The position numbers and the translations under genes are program-made. A stretch of 64,000 nt of DNA from Actinomycetota bacterium (GTDB taxonomy: Bacteria > Actinomycetota > Actinomycetes > JACCUZ01): contig JAVEDI010000118.1 in NCBI GenBank assembly GCA_030841035.1, positions 1 through 64,000 on the forward strand, in the 5' to 3' direction. The notes under the pieces are model-generated. The model searched no databases. It worked only from the letters and a program-made list of their open reading frames with translations, and had not been told where the DNA came from. Below are positions 24,138 to 33,423 of the stretch, piece by piece. How positions within the stretch are numbered: the stretch's first letter is position 1; each line of letters opens with the position of its first letter.

Positions 24138-25639
24138 GCCCGCCGACGTACGCCGTCGTGGTCCCGACGCTCGGCCGGCCCAGCCTTGCCGCCTTGCTGG
24201 AGTCGCTGGCGGCGTCGACCGGCCCGCTGCCGCAGCAGGTGGTCCTCGTCGACGACCGGCGCCGGCCGGGCCCGCTGCACCGAGCACCGCAGCGGCTGGC
24301 TGGCCTGGTCACGGTGCGGCGCAGCGCGGGTCGCGGGCCGGCCGCGGCACGCAACGTCGGGTGGCGCGCGGTCGGTGCGTCCTGCGAATGGGTCGTGTTC
24401 CTCGACGACGACGTGCTCGTACGCCGGCGCTGGCTCGCCGACGTGGTCACCGACCTGGACCGGCCCGACGACGTCGCGGGCGTGCAGGGTCACATCGACG
24501 TCCCGCTGCCTGCGGACCGGCGGCCCACCGACTGGGAACGCGGCACCCGCGGACTGCAGACGGCGGCCTGGATCACCGCCGACATGGCCTACCGCCGGGC
24601 CGTGCTGGAGCAGGTCGGCGGGTTCGACGAACGCTTCCCGGGCGCGTTCCGGGAGGACTCCGACGTGGCGCTGCGGGTGCAGGCCACCGGTGCCCGGCTG
24701 GTGCGCGGCTCCCGCCGGGCGTCTCATCCGGTACGTCCCAGCGACCGGTGGGTCAGCGTGCGGGTGCAGGCCGGCAACGCCGACGACGCGCTGATGCGCC
24801 GGCTGCACGGACGCGACTGGCGCCGGCGCGCGCTGGCCCCCGCCGGGCGCCGCCGGGAGCACCTCCTGGTGACCGCGGCCGCTGCCGCGGCGCTGGGCGG
24901 GGCCGTCACCCGCCGTCGCGCGCTGGCCACCGTCGCCGCGGCGGGCTGGCTGACCGCGACGGCCCGCTTCGCGTGGGCGCGCATCGCACCCGGGCCACGG
25001 ACTGCCGAGGAGGTCAGCGCCATGGTCCTGACCAGCGCGGTGATCCCGCCGGTGGCCACCTGGCACTGGCTGCGCGGAACCTGGCGTCACCGGCGCGCCG
25101 ACCCCTGGCCGGCCCGGTCGACCCCCCGCGCGGTGCTCTTCGACCGGGACGGCACGCTGATCCACGACGTGCCCTACAACGGCGACCCAGCCGAGGTGCG
25201 CCCGCTGGGGGACGCCGTCGAGCTGGTGGCGGGGCTGCGCGCGCGGGGAGTGCGCACCGGCGTCATCACCAACCAGTCCGGCATCGGGCGCGGGCGGCTC
25301 AGCGCAGAGCAGGTCCGGCGCGTCAACGCCCGGGTCGACGAGCTGTTCGGCGGGTTCGACGTCTGGGCCGTCTGCCCCCACCTGCCCGCCGACGGCTGCG
25401 GGTGCCGCAAGCCCGCCCCCGGCATGGTGCTGAGGGCCGCCGCGGCGCTCGGCGTCGCGCCGCGGGACGTCGTGGTGATCGGGGACATCGGCGCCGACGT
25501 CGAGGCAGCTGCGGCCGCGGGCGCGCGCGGCGTGCTGGTCCCGACCGCTGCCACGCGCCCCGAGGAGATCGCCGCAGCCAGCGACGTCGCGGCGGACCTC
25601 GCCGAGGCCCTGCGCCTGGCCGTGGGGAGAGCCCCATGA
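24134..25639 (+). CDS. GT2 glycosyltransferase fused to GmhB-type heptose-bisphosphate phosphatase
   Basis: A 501-residue fusion. Residues 1 to about 240 form a GT2 (GT-A) domain: VVVPTLGRPSLAALL at the start, VVFLDDDVLV (DxD) and a later FREDSDVALRVQ. Residues of about 240-325 are a hydrophobic/linker part. Residues of about 330-501 form a HAD-IIIA phosphatase: LFDRDGTLI, ITNQSGIGRG, the zinc loop CPHLPADGCGCRKP and IGDIGADVEAA. That zinc loop marks GmhB, which removes the 7-phosphate from heptose 1,7-bisphosphate. GTG 24134 overlaps the carbamoyltransferase stop. The fusion ties sugar synthesis directly to transfer. Confidence 0.87.
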   Translation: MSPPTYAVVVPTLGRPSLAALLESLAASTGPLPQQVVLVDDRRRPGPLHRAPQRLAGLVTVRRSAGRGPAAARNVGWRAVGASCEWVVFLDDDVLVRRRWLADVVTDLDRPDDVAGVQGHIDVPLPADRRPTDWERGTRGLQTAAWITADMAYRRAVLEQVGGFDERFPGAFREDSDVALRVQATGARLVRGSRRASHPVRPSDRWVSVRVQAGNADDALMRRLHGRDWRRRALAPAGRRREHLLVTAAAAAALGGAVTRRRALATVAAAGWLTATARFAWARIAPGPRTAEEVSAMVLTSAVIPPVATWHWLRGTWRHRRADPWPARSTPRAVLFDRDGTLIHDVPYNGDPAEVRPLGDAVELVAGLRARGVRTGVITNQSGIGRGRLSAEQVRRVNARVDELFGGFDVWAVCPHLPADGCGCRKPAPGMVLRAAAALGVAPRDVVVIGDIGADVEAAAAAGARGVLVPTAATRPEEIAAASDVAADLAEALRLAVGRAP

Positions 25640-26661
25640 GCCGCGCGACACGCACCGTCCTGGTGGCGCGGCTGGACGCCGACGGCGACGTGCTGCTCGC
25701 CGGCCCGGCCGTGCGCGCGGTCGCGTCCGGCGCCCACGTCGTGCTGCTGGTCGGCCCGCGCGGGCGGCAGGCGGCGGGGTTGCTGCCGGGCGTGGACGAG
25801 GTGGTGGTGTGGGCGGCGCCGTGGATCGAGCCGGCGCCGGCGCCCGCGGTGTCCGCCCCGGACATCGACGCGCTCGTGAGCACCGTCGCGGCGCGCCGCG
25901 TCGACGAGGCGGTGCTCCTCACGTCGTTCCACCAGTCGGCGCTGCCGCTGGCCCTGCTGCTGCGCCTGGCGGGCGTCGGCCGCATCGCGGCGGTCAGCGA
26001 GGACTACCCCGGCTCGTTGCTCGACGTACGGCTTCCCGACCCGGGCGACCTGCCGGAGGTCGAGCGGGGGCTCTCGGTCGCCGCCGCGGCCGGCTTCCGG
26101 CTGCCCGACGGTGACGCCGGTCGGCTCGCGGTCCGCCGGCCGCTGCCGGACACCTCGGCACTCACCGGCCCAGCCCGCTACGTCGTCCTGCATCCCGGTA
26201 CGTCGGTCGCCGCCCGGGCCTGGCCGCTTCGCCGGTGGGTGGAGACCGCCGCGGCGTTGGCGCCCGCCGGTGTCCCGGTGGTGGTCACGGGCGGTGCGCA
26301 CGAGCGGCACCTCACCCGTCGGGTCGCGGCCGCGGGCGGCCTGGACCTCGGCGGGCGCACCACGCTGCCCGAGCTCGCCGACGTGCTGGACCGCGCCGCT
26401 GCGGTGGTCGTGGCCAACACCGGCCCCGCCCACCTGGCGGCCGCCGTCGGGACGCCCGTCGTGTCGTTGTTCGCCCCCACGGTGCCCGCGCCGCGCTGGG
26501 CGCCGTACGGCGTGCCGGTCGTGCTGCTGGGCGACCAGCAGGCACCGTGCCGGGCCACCCGGGCCAGCAGCTGCCCGGTGCCCGGCCATCCGTGCCTGTC
26601 GTCGGTGACGGCGCAGCAGGTCGCCGCCGCGCTCCAGCGGCTCCAGGCGGTGGCGGCATGA
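25636..26661 (+). CDS. GT9 (heptosyltransferase family) glycosyltransferase
   Basis: A 341-residue GT9 protein of the LPS heptosyltransferase fold. The N-terminus LVARLDADGDVLLAGPAVRAV corresponds to the family's donor-domain start, and the C-terminal half has VVLHPGTSVAARAWPLRRW and VVANTGPAHLAAAVGTPVVSLFAPT, the nucleotide-sugar-binding signature. In Gram-negatives this family adds heptose to lipid A core from ADP-heptose. It overlaps both neighbours by 4 bp and sits with GmhA, GmhB and HldE-type genes, which supports heptose as donor sugar. Confidence 0.87.
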   Translation: MSRATRTVLVARLDADGDVLLAGPAVRAVASGAHVVLLVGPRGRQAAGLLPGVDEVVVWAAPWIEPAPAPAVSAPDIDALVSTVAARRVDEAVLLTSFHQSALPLALLLRLAGVGRIAAVSEDYPGSLLDVRLPDPGDLPEVERGLSVAAAAGFRLPDGDAGRLAVRRPLPDTSALTGPARYVVLHPGTSVAARAWPLRRWVETAAALAPAGVPVVVTGGAHERHLTRRVAAAGGLDLGGRTTLPELADVLDRAAAVVVANTGPAHLAAAVGTPVVSLFAPTVPAPRWAPYGVPVVLLGDQQAPCRATRASSCPVPGHPCLSSVTAQQVAAALQRLQAVAA

Positions 26662-27620
26662 GGATCCTGCTCTGGCACGTGCACGGGTCGTGGACGACGG
26701 CGTTCGTGCAGGGGAGCCACGAGTACCTGTTGCCGGTCACACCCCGGCGCGATGCCGACGGCCGGGGCCGCGCCCGCACGTGGGACTGGCCCTCCACCGT
26801 GCAGGAGGTGCCGCTCGAACGACTCGCGCAGTGCGACCCCGACGTGGTGGTGCTGCAGAGACCGCGGGACCTGGCACTGGCCCGCACGCACCTGCGCCGT
26901 GAGCCCGGCCGGGACATCCCCGCCGTGTGGGTCGAGCACAACACCCCACGCGGTGACGTGGGCGCGGCGCGGCATCCGCTGGCCGACCGCCGCGACATCC
27001 CCGTCGCCCACGTCACGTTCTTCAACCAGGCCTTCTGGGACACCGGTCGCGCGCCGAGCGTCGTGGTGGAGCACGGCATCGTGGACCCGGGCCTGCGCTA
27101 CACCGGCGCGGTCGCGCGGGCCGCCGTCGTCGTCAACGAGCCCCTGCGGCGATGGCGCATCACCGGCACCGACCTGCTGGCGCACTTCGCGTCGTTCGCG
27201 CCGCTGGACGTGTTCGGGACGGGCGTGGCCGGGCTCGGCTCGGTGCTCGGGCTGCAGCCGGCGCGGCTCGCCGAGCACGAGGACCCGCCCCAGGCCGAGA
27301 TGCACGGCCTCCTGGCGGCCCGCCGGGTCTACCTGCACCCCGTCCGCTGGACGTCGCTCGGTCTCTCGTTGCTGGAGGCGATGCACCTCGGCCTCCCGGT
27401 GGTGGTGCTGGCCGCGACCGAGGCCCTCGAGGCGGTGCCGCCGGGCGCGGGCGTGGTCTCCACGCGCCTCGACGTCCTCGGCCGCGCCGTGCGTGACCTG
27501 TTGCACGAACCGGAACGCGCGCGGCAGATGGGTCTGCTGGCCCGCAGGGCTGCCCTGGACCGGTACGGGCTGCGGCGATTCCTCGACGACTGGGACCGGC
27601 TGCTCAAGGAGGTGGCGTGA
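26658..27620 (+). CDS. GT-B family glycosyltransferase
   Basis: A 320-residue glycosyltransferase. The N-terminal part is divergent (ILLWHVHGSWTTAFVQGSHEYLLP), with VWVEHNTPRGD in the middle. The C-terminal part has RRVYLHPVRWTSLGLSLLEAMHLGLPVVV, the sugar-nucleotide-binding E-x-x-x-x region of GT4-like enzymes. It is shorter than standard GT4 proteins (about 370 residues). ATG 26658 overlaps the GT9 stop by 4 bp. Donor and acceptor are unknown; it presumably builds the same heptose-containing glycan. Confidence 0.8.
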   Translation: MRILLWHVHGSWTTAFVQGSHEYLLPVTPRRDADGRGRARTWDWPSTVQEVPLERLAQCDPDVVVLQRPRDLALARTHLRREPGRDIPAVWVEHNTPRGDVGAARHPLADRRDIPVAHVTFFNQAFWDTGRAPSVVVEHGIVDPGLRYTGAVARAAVVVNEPLRRWRITGTDLLAHFASFAPLDVFGTGVAGLGSVLGLQPARLAEHEDPPQAEMHGLLAARRVYLHPVRWTSLGLSLLEAMHLGLPVVVLAATEALEAVPPGAGVVSTRLDVLGRAVRDLLHEPERARQMGLLARRAALDRYGLRRFLDDWDRLLKEVA

Positions 27621-28837
27621 TGCGCATCGCGATGGTTTCCGAGCATGCCAACCCGCTCGCGGTCGTGGGCGGGGTGGACGCCGGGGGACAGAACGTCCAT
27701 GTGGCTGCGCTGGCCCGAGCGCTCGCCCGGCGCGGGCACGAGGTGCTCGTGCACACCCGCCGCGACAGCCCCTCGGGGCCCCGTCGCGTGCCGCTGTGCG
27801 AGGCGGTGACGGTGGACCACGTGCCGGCCGGTCCGGCCGCGGAGGTGCCCAAGGACGAGCTGCTGCCCTTCATGGCGGGCTTCGCCCGCGAGCTGGCCCA
27901 GGCATGGGCGCCGTCGCCGCCCGACGTCGTGCACGGGCACTTCTGGATGAGTGGGCTCGCGGCGCTGAGCGCCGCGGAGGGCCTCGACGTGCCGGTCGTG
28001 CAGACCTTCCACGCGCTCGGCAGCGTCAAGCGCCGGCACCAGGCCGCCGCCGACACCAGCCCGCCGCAGCGGCTGCGGCTGGAGGCCGCGGTCGGCCGTG
28101 AGGTCGACCACGTGCTGGCCACCTGCTCCGACGAGGTGGACGAGCTCGTGCGCATGGGGGTGTGGCGCGGGCGGGTCGACGTGGTCCCGTGCGGCGTGGA
28201 CCTCGACCTGTTCACCGACTCCGGCCCCGCCGCGCCGCGCACCCGTCGGCACCGGCTCATCACGGTGGGCCGGCTCGTGGAGCGCAAGGGGATCGAGACC
28301 GTCCTCGAGGCCCTCTCCGCGCTGCACGACACCGAGCTGGTGATCGCCGGCGGACCTGTGCCGGATGCGCTGGACGGCGACCCGGACGTGACCCGGCTGC
28401 GTCAGGCCGCGCTGCGTCACGGCGTGGCCGACCGGGTGCACGTCCTGGGTCGCGTGCTCCGGGAGGACATGCCCGCACTGCTGCGCTCGGCCGACGTCCT
28501 CGTGACGCTGCCCTGGTACGAGCCCTTCGGCATCACCCCGCTGGAAGCCATGGCCTGCGGGACACCGGTGGTCGCCTCGAGGGTCGGGGGGCTCACCGAC
28601 ACCGTGCTCGACGGGGTCACCGGGCTGCTCGTGCCGCCGCGGCGGCCCGACGTGCTGGCGGCGACCCTCGGTGGCCTGCTGCGGGATCCGAGCCGGCTGC
28701 ACGGATACGGCCGCGCGTCGGTCGAGCGGGCGCGCTCGCGCTACGGCTGGGACCGGATCGCGGCCGAGACCGCCCAGGTGTACGAACGTGTGGTCGCCGA
28801 CCGCCGTGCGGCCGCTCGCCTGGCGGTGGCCACATGA
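27620..28837 (+). CDS. GT4 glycosyltransferase, MshA/sucrose-phosphate-synthase type
   Basis: A 405-residue retaining GT4. The N-terminus has HANPLAVVGGVDAGGQNVHVAALARAL, the glycine-rich acceptor loop of MshA-like enzymes. VVHGHFWMSGLAAL and TFHALGSVKRRHQ follow. The C-terminal domain has ITVGRLVERKGIETVLEAL and WYEPFGITPLEAMACGTPVVAS (E-x7-E). A GGAGGTGG site precedes both GTG 27617 and ATG 27620; either may be used. Similar enzymes use UDP-GlcNAc, UDP-Glc or GDP-Man. The overlap with GmhA downstream (ATGA) keeps it within the heptose operon. Confidence 0.87.
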   Translation: MRIAMVSEHANPLAVVGGVDAGGQNVHVAALARALARRGHEVLVHTRRDSPSGPRRVPLCEAVTVDHVPAGPAAEVPKDELLPFMAGFARELAQAWAPSPPDVVHGHFWMSGLAALSAAEGLDVPVVQTFHALGSVKRRHQAAADTSPPQRLRLEAAVGREVDHVLATCSDEVDELVRMGVWRGRVDVVPCGVDLDLFTDSGPAAPRTRRHRLITVGRLVERKGIETVLEALSALHDTELVIAGGPVPDALDGDPDVTRLRQAALRHGVADRVHVLGRVLREDMPALLRSADVLVTLPWYEPFGITPLEAMACGTPVVASRVGGLTDTVLDGVTGLLVPPRRPDVLAATLGGLLRDPSRLHGYGRASVERARSRYGWDRIAAETAQVYERVVADRRAAARLAVAT

Positions 28838-29457
28838 GCTCGCCGATGCCGACCGGGCTGACCCACGTGCGCGCTCTCGCCGACGTGCTGGTCGCGTGCG
28901 CTCCGCAGCTGAGCACCACCTGCGACCGGTGGGGTCGGCAGCTGGCCGACCGGCTGCCACGGGGCCACCGGCTGCTGGCCGCGGGCAATGGAGGCAGCGC
29001 CGCGCAGGCCCAGCACCTGACGGCGGAGCTGGTCGGACGCTACCGCGACGACCGGCCGCCGCTGTCGGCGATCGCGCTGCACGCAGACACCTCGAGTGTC
29101 ACCGCGATCGTCAACGACTTCGGCGCGGACGAGGTGTTCGCCCGGCAGGTGCTGGCGCACGGCCGGCCCGGCGACGTACTGGTGCTCATGTCGACCAGCG
29201 GCCGCTCGCCCAACCTGCTCCGTGCGGCGCACGCCGGTCGACGCGTCGGTCTCGGCGTGTGGGGCATGACGGGTCCCCTGCCGAACCCGCTCGCCGAGGT
29301 GTGTGACGAGGTCGTCGCCGTCGACGGCCCCTCGACCGCCACGGTGCAGGAGGTGCACCTCGTCGCGCTGCACCTGGTGTGCGCCGCGCTGGACGTCGCC
29401 ATGGACGTATGCCCGGAGACGGTCCTGCAGCTGCGCGCCCGCGAGGTCGTGGCATGA
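28834..29457 (+). CDS. gmhA: SIS domain sedoheptulose-7-phosphate isomerase (GmhA-like)
   Basis: A 207-residue sugar isomerase. The SIS fold shows LLAAGNGGSAAQAQHLTAELVGRY (about 47-70), VLVLMSTSGRSPNLL, and the helix ending TVQEVHLVALHLVCAALD, where Gln/Glu and His are the GmhA catalytic residues. GmhA converts sedoheptulose 7-phosphate into D-glycero-D-manno-heptose 7-phosphate, the first step of heptose activation. The length is normal (about 190-210). It overlaps the GT4 and HldE genes by 4 bp on each side, which supports a dedicated heptose pathway. Confidence 0.87.
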   Translation: MSSPMPTGLTHVRALADVLVACAPQLSTTCDRWGRQLADRLPRGHRLLAAGNGGSAAQAQHLTAELVGRYRDDRPPLSAIALHADTSSVTAIVNDFGADEVFARQVLAHGRPGDVLVLMSTSGRSPNLLRAAHAGRRVGLGVWGMTGPLPNPLAEVCDEVVAVDGPSTATVQEVHLVALHLVCAALDVAMDVCPETVLQLRAREVVA

Positions 29458-30839
29458 GCGTCACCGTGGTCGGTGACCTGCTGCTCGACCGCGACCTCGT
29501 CGGCAGCGTCAGCCGGGTGTGCCCCGATGCGCCGGCCCCGGTGCTCGATGTCGAGGACGAGCTGGCCCGCCCGGGCGGTGCCGGTCTGGCGGCCGCGCTG
29601 CTCTCCGCGGAGGGGCAGGAGGTGACGCTCGTGGCGAGCATCGGTGCCGACTCCGCCGGCGAGCGCCTGCGCACGCTGCTCGACGACTACGGCGTCCGGC
29701 TGGTGGCGCTGCCCACCGACAGTGCCACCCGGCAGAAGGTGCGCGTCCGCGCGGGGGACCAGTCGCTGGTTCGCCTCGACATCGGCAGCTCGTGCCCGCC
29801 GTCGCAGGTCCCCGGCGCAGCGGTCGAGGCGCTCCAGGGCTGCGAGGCGGTTCTGGTGTGCGACTACGCCGGTGGCGTGACGGCCGACCGGTCGCTGCGG
29901 GCGGCGCTCGGCTCGGCGGCGGCGCACCACCCGCTGGTGTGGGACCCCCACGTGCGCGGCGCGGCGCCCGTGCGCGGCGCCCGCCTGGTGACGCCCAACA
30001 AGAGCGAGGCCGCCGCCCTGTCCGGCCTGGCGCCGGCGGGGGAGGGCGGCGAGCTGGCCGGCGCGGCGCGGCAGGCCGACGCCCTGCTGGCGCAGTGGCA
30101 GGCGCACGCGGTGTGCGTCACGTTGGGCGCGCACGGTGCGCTCCTGACCTACGGCGACGGCCCGCCATTCGTGGTGCCCGCCGCGACGGTGCGCGGCGGG
30201 GACACCTGCGGCGCCGGTGACCGGTTCGCCGCCACCGCGGCGGGCGCGCTCGGGACGGGCTCGCTGGTGTCCAGTGCCGTCGAGCAGGCCGTCTCGGCCG
30301 CGTCCACCTTCGTGGCCACCGGCGGCGCAGCCGGCTTCTGCGCCCCGCGGCGCGAGCCGGCGCCGGTCCGCGCGGCCGGCTGGGACCGCGTCGAACAGGT
30401 GCGCGCGCAGGGCGGCACCGTCGTCGCGACCGGCGGCTGTTTCGACCTGCTGCACGCCGGTCACGTGGGGCTGCTGTACGCCGCCCGCTCGCTGGGCGAC
30501 TGCCTCGTCGTGTGCCTGAACACCGACGAGTCAGTGCGACGGCTCAAGGGTGACGCCCGGCCGGTGGTGTCGCAGGACGACCGCGTCCGGGTGCTGCTGG
30601 CGCTCGAGTGCGTCGACGCCGTACTGCTGTTCGGGGAGGACACCCCGGCGGAGGCGCTTCAGGGTCTGCGGCCCGACGTCTGGGCCAAGGGCGGCGACTA
30701 CGCGCTGGCCGACGTACCCGAGGCCGCGGTGCTCGCCCAGTGGGGCGGCCAGACCGTGGTGCTGCCCTACCTGCACGGCCGGTCCACGACCACGATGATC
30801 GCCGCGGCGCGACGCTGCGGCGCGAAGGAGGCGTCATGA
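29454..30839 (+). CDS. hldE: Bifunctional heptose-7-phosphate kinase / heptose-1-phosphate nucleotidyltransferase
   Basis: A 461-residue two-domain enzyme. Residues 1 to about 305 are a PfkB/ribokinase domain (GDLLLDRDLVG at the start; the C-terminal signature reads GGDTCGAGDRFAATAAG, with the catalytic Asp kept although DTTGAGD is more usual). Residues of about 325-461 are a nucleotidyltransferase: GGCFDLLHAGHVGLLYAAR (HxGH-type) and WAKGGDY. This is the HldE/RfaE arrangement that makes ADP-D-glycero-beta-D-manno-heptose with the help of GmhB. No HldD epimerase is recognisable in the cluster. The nucleotide used (ADP, GDP or CDP) cannot be decided by eye. Confidence 0.87.
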   Translation: MSVTVVGDLLLDRDLVGSVSRVCPDAPAPVLDVEDELARPGGAGLAAALLSAEGQEVTLVASIGADSAGERLRTLLDDYGVRLVALPTDSATRQKVRVRAGDQSLVRLDIGSSCPPSQVPGAAVEALQGCEAVLVCDYAGGVTADRSLRAALGSAAAHHPLVWDPHVRGAAPVRGARLVTPNKSEAAALSGLAPAGEGGELAGAARQADALLAQWQAHAVCVTLGAHGALLTYGDGPPFVVPAATVRGGDTCGAGDRFAATAAGALGTGSLVSSAVEQAVSAASTFVATGGAAGFCAPRREPAPVRAAGWDRVEQVRAQGGTVVATGGCFDLLHAGHVGLLYAARSLGDCLVVCLNTDESVRRLKGDARPVVSQDDRVRVLLALECVDAVLLFGEDTPAEALQGLRPDVWAKGGDYALADVPEAAVLAQWGGQTVVLPYLHGRSTTTMIAAARRCGAKEAS

Positions 30840-31522
30840 CCTCACCCGGCACCGTCCTGATCACGGGAGGCGCTTCGGGCCTCGGCGCCGCGACCGTCGC
30901 CGCGGTGCGTGACGGCGGTGGGCACCCCGTCGTGCTCGACCGGGTCGCGCCGGCCTCTGGCGTCGATCACGAGGTGGTCGACCTCGCGGACCGCGCCGCC
31001 GTCGAGACCGCGGTCGCGGCCGTGGCCGCCCGCGTCGAGGGCATCGACGCCGTGGTGACGGCCGCGGGCATCGACCGGTGCGGCACCCTCGGCGACGTAC
31101 CGGCCGAGGAGTGGGAGCGCGTCGTCGCGGTGAACCTGTTCGGCACCGTCTCGGTGGTGCGTGCGGCACTGCCTCACCTGCACCGCGCCGGGGGCACCGT
31201 GGTCACGGTCGCCTCGACCCTGGGTGTCAAGGCGGTGTCGGACGCCACCGCCTACTGCGCCTCCAAGTTCGCGGTCGTGGGCTTCACCCGCGCCCTGACC
31301 GCGGAGCTCAAGGGTCGCGTCCGGGTCACCCTGCTGATCCCCGGCGGCATGAGCACGGCGTTCTTCGACGATCGCGCCGAGCAGTACCGTCCGGGTCCGG
31401 ACGCCAAGCTGAACAGTCCGCAGAACGTGGCCGCCGCTATCGTCACGGCCCTCACCCAGCCGCCGGGGTGCGAGATCCGCGAACTGGTCGTGACCTCCTC
31501 GGAGGAGTCCTCGTGGCCCTGA
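30836..31522 (+). CDS. Short-chain dehydrogenase/reductase
   Basis: A 228-residue classical SDR: TGGASGLGAA (NAD(P)-binding, residues 10-19), VVTAAGI (NAG-type), VTVASTLG (catalytic Ser region) and YCASK (Tyr-x-x-x-Lys, about residues 140-144). It is shorter than most SDRs (about 250). ATG 30836 overlaps the HldE stop. It probably modifies a sugar of the glycan or a carrier; it is not the extended-type SDR expected for HldD, which acts on ADP-heptose. Confidence 0.85.
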   Translation: MTSPGTVLITGGASGLGAATVAAVRDGGGHPVVLDRVAPASGVDHEVVDLADRAAVETAVAAVAARVEGIDAVVTAAGIDRCGTLGDVPAEEWERVVAVNLFGTVSVVRAALPHLHRAGGTVVTVASTLGVKAVSDATAYCASKFAVVGFTRALTAELKGRVRVTLLIPGGMSTAFFDDRAEQYRPGPDAKLNSPQNVAAAIVTALTQPPGCEIRELVVTSSEESSWP

Positions 31523-31529
31523 GCAGGTC

Positions 31530-32492
31530 GTGCGGTCGGTGAGCCGCGTCCTTCTCTACCGGACCCTGGGGCTGGGCGACTTCCTGACGGCGGTGCCCGC
31601 CTACCGGGCCGTGCGCCGGGCCCTTCCGCGATACGAGGTGCTGCTCGCCGCCCCGGAGCCGCTGCGCCCTCTCGCGGCACTGACCGACGCCGTGGACACC
31701 TTCCTGGCGACACCCGAGCTCGCGGTGCCGCCCTGGCCCGGCCAGCCGCCCCAGCTCGCCGTGAACCTGCACGGGCGGGGCCCGCAGAGCCACGCAGCGA
31801 TCTCGGCGTTGGCGCCTGCTCGGCTCGTGACGTTCGGGCGCCAGGAGCTGGGCATCGCGGGGCCGGTCTGGCGACCTGACGAGCACGAGGTGTCACGCTG
31901 GTGCCGTCTGCTCGAGCAGAGCGGGATCCCGGCGGACCCCGGCGACCTGCACCTTGCTCGGCCCGGCCGGGTCTCACCGCGCCCTGGTGCGACGGTCGTG
32001 CACCCCGGGGCCGCGGCCACGGCGCGCCGCTGGCCGGCGGACCGGTTCGCGACCCTGGCGGCGCGGCTACGGGCCGCCGGGCATGACGTCGTCGTGACCG
32101 GCCTCGGCAGCGAACGAGAGCTGGCAGAGGCGGTGGCGCGCACCGGGGGGCTGCCGGAGGCTTCGGTGCTCGCGGGGCGGCTGGACCTGGGGGGTCTCGC
32201 GGCGCTGGTCTCGGCTGCCCGGCTGGTCGTCTGCGGCGACACCGGAGTCGCGCACCTGGCGACGGCGTACCGCACACCGTCGGTGATCCTGTTCGGGCCG
32301 ACCCCGCCCGCCAGGTGGGGCCCGCCGCACCACGGCCGGCACCGAGTCATCTGGCACGGCGACCGGGTGGGTGGCCGTGCGCCGGGGGACGGCGCGCACC
32401 CGGCTCTGCTGGCCGTCACGGTGGAGGAGGTGCTCGCGGAGGTGGCCCGGCTCTCCGACGGGCCTTCGGTCAGGCCGCTGCCAGCTCGTTGA
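31530..32492 (+). CDS. GT9 family glycosyltransferase (second heptosyltransferase-like)
   Basis: A 320-residue GT9 protein. The N-terminus is [24 protein letters not shown], the standard GT9 opening. The C-terminal donor domain has [19 protein letters not shown] and [26 protein letters not shown]. It lies 7 bp after the SDR and is likely the last gene of the operon. GTG 31530 or GTG 31539 could be the start. Its 3' end overlaps the opposite UXS-like gene by 23 bp. A second GT9 in one locus suggests at least two heptose (or related) transfers. Confidence 0.87.
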   Translation: MRSVSRVLLYRTLGLGDFLTAVPAYRAVRRALPRYEVLLAAPEPLRPLAALTDAVDTFLATPELAVPPWPGQPPQLAVNLHGRGPQSHAAISALAPARLVTFGRQELGIAGPVWRPDEHEVSRWCRLLEQSGIPADPGDLHLARPGRVSPRPGATVVHPGAAATARRWPADRFATLAARLRAAGHDVVVTGLGSERELAEAVARTGGLPEASVLAGRLDLGGLAALVSAARLVVCGDTGVAHLATAYRTPSVILFGPTPPARWGPPHHGRHRVIWHGDRVGGRAPGDGAHPALLAVTVEEVLAEVARLSDGPSVRPLPAR

Positions 32493-33423
32493 CGAACCAC
32501 TGCGCGGTGCGGGCCAGCCCTTGCGCCCACGGCACCTGCGGCCGCCAGCCGAGCTCACGGACGGCCAGGGTGGTGTCGGGCCGCCGTACGCCCGGGTCGT
32601 CCACGGGACGGTCCACGAACACCACCCTCGAGGTCGAGCCGGTCAGCTCGATGATGCGCCGAGCAAGGTCCAGCACGCTCATCTCGTCGGGGTTGCCGAT
32701 GTTGACCGGCCCCGCCAGCTCGCTGCGGGTCAGCGCCACGATGCCGGTGACCAGGTCGTCCACGTAGCAGATCGACCGGGTCTGGCTGCCGTCGCCGGCG
32801 ACGGTGAGCGGCTCGCCGGCAAGCGCCTGACGCAGGAACGTCGGGATCGCCCGGCCGTCGTCGGGGCGCATCCGCGGCCCGTAGGTGTTGAAGATCCGTA
32901 CGATGCCGGTGTCGACGCTGCGGCTGGTCCGGTAGGCCGTCGCGAGCGCCTCGGAGAACCGCTTGGCCTCGTCGTACACCCCTCGCGGTCCGACCGGGTT
33001 GACGTGTCCCCAGTACGACTCCGGCTGCGGATGCACCTGTGGGTCCCCGTAGACCTCCGACGTGGAGGCGAGCACGAACCGCGCGCCCTTCTCCTGGGCG
33101 AGACCCAGGCTGTGCAGCGTGCCGAGGCTGCCGACCTTCAGCGTCTCGATGGGCAACTTGAGGTAGTCGACGGGGGAGGCGGGCGAGGCGAAGTGCAGGA
33201 CCGCGTCGACCGGGCCGGTGACGTGGATGAAGTCAGAGACGTCGCAGCGCAGGAACCGGAAGCCGGGGTGCCCCTGCAGGTGGTGCAGGTTCGCCGGCTT
33301 GCCGGTGAGCAGGTTGTCCAGGCACACGACCTCGACGCCCTCGGCGACGAAGCGGTCGCACAGGTGTGACCCGAGGAAGCCGGCGCCGCCGGTGACGACG
33401 ACTCGGCGCAGCTCGCGCGTCAC
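32470..33423 (-). CDS. NAD-dependent epimerase/dehydratase, UDP-xylose-synthase-like
   Basis: A 317-residue extended SDR. It has [18 protein letters not shown] (about 9-26), [22 protein letters not shown] (catalytic Ser/Thr region) and YDEAKRFSE with Tyr-x-x-x-Lys. The latter two are near-diagnostic for UDP-glucuronate decarboxylase (UXS). That enzyme makes UDP-xylose, a pentose donor. GTG 33423 overlaps the aldehyde dehydrogenase stop (GTGA), so it is the second gene of a reverse-strand operon converging on the glycan operon. It likely supplies xylose or a related sugar to that glycan. Confidence 0.88.
   Translation of the reverse strand: MTRELRRVVVTGGAGFLGSHLCDRFVAEGVEVVCLDNLLTGKPANLHHLQGHPGFRFLRCDVSDFIHVTGPVDAVLHFASPASPVDYLKLPIETLKVGSLGTLHSLGLAQEKGARFVLASTSEVYGDPQVHPQPESYWGHVNPVGPRGVYDEAKRFSEALATAYRTSRSVDTGIVRIFNTYGPRMRPDDGRAIPTFLRQALAGEPLTVAGDGSQTRSICYVDDLVTGIVALTRSELAGPVNIGNPDEMSVLDLARRIIELTGSTSRVVFVDRPVDDPGVRRPDTTLAVRELGWRPQVPWAQGLARTAQWFVNELAAA

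Noticed and set aside
22473-24287. 604-residue reverse-strand open frame
   Set aside because: It is antisense to the carbamoyltransferase, has Arg/Gly/Val-rich composition and no motif; a typical high-GC shadow.
23714-25651. 645-residue reverse-strand open frame
   Set aside because: Antisense to the GT2-GmhB fusion; composition only.
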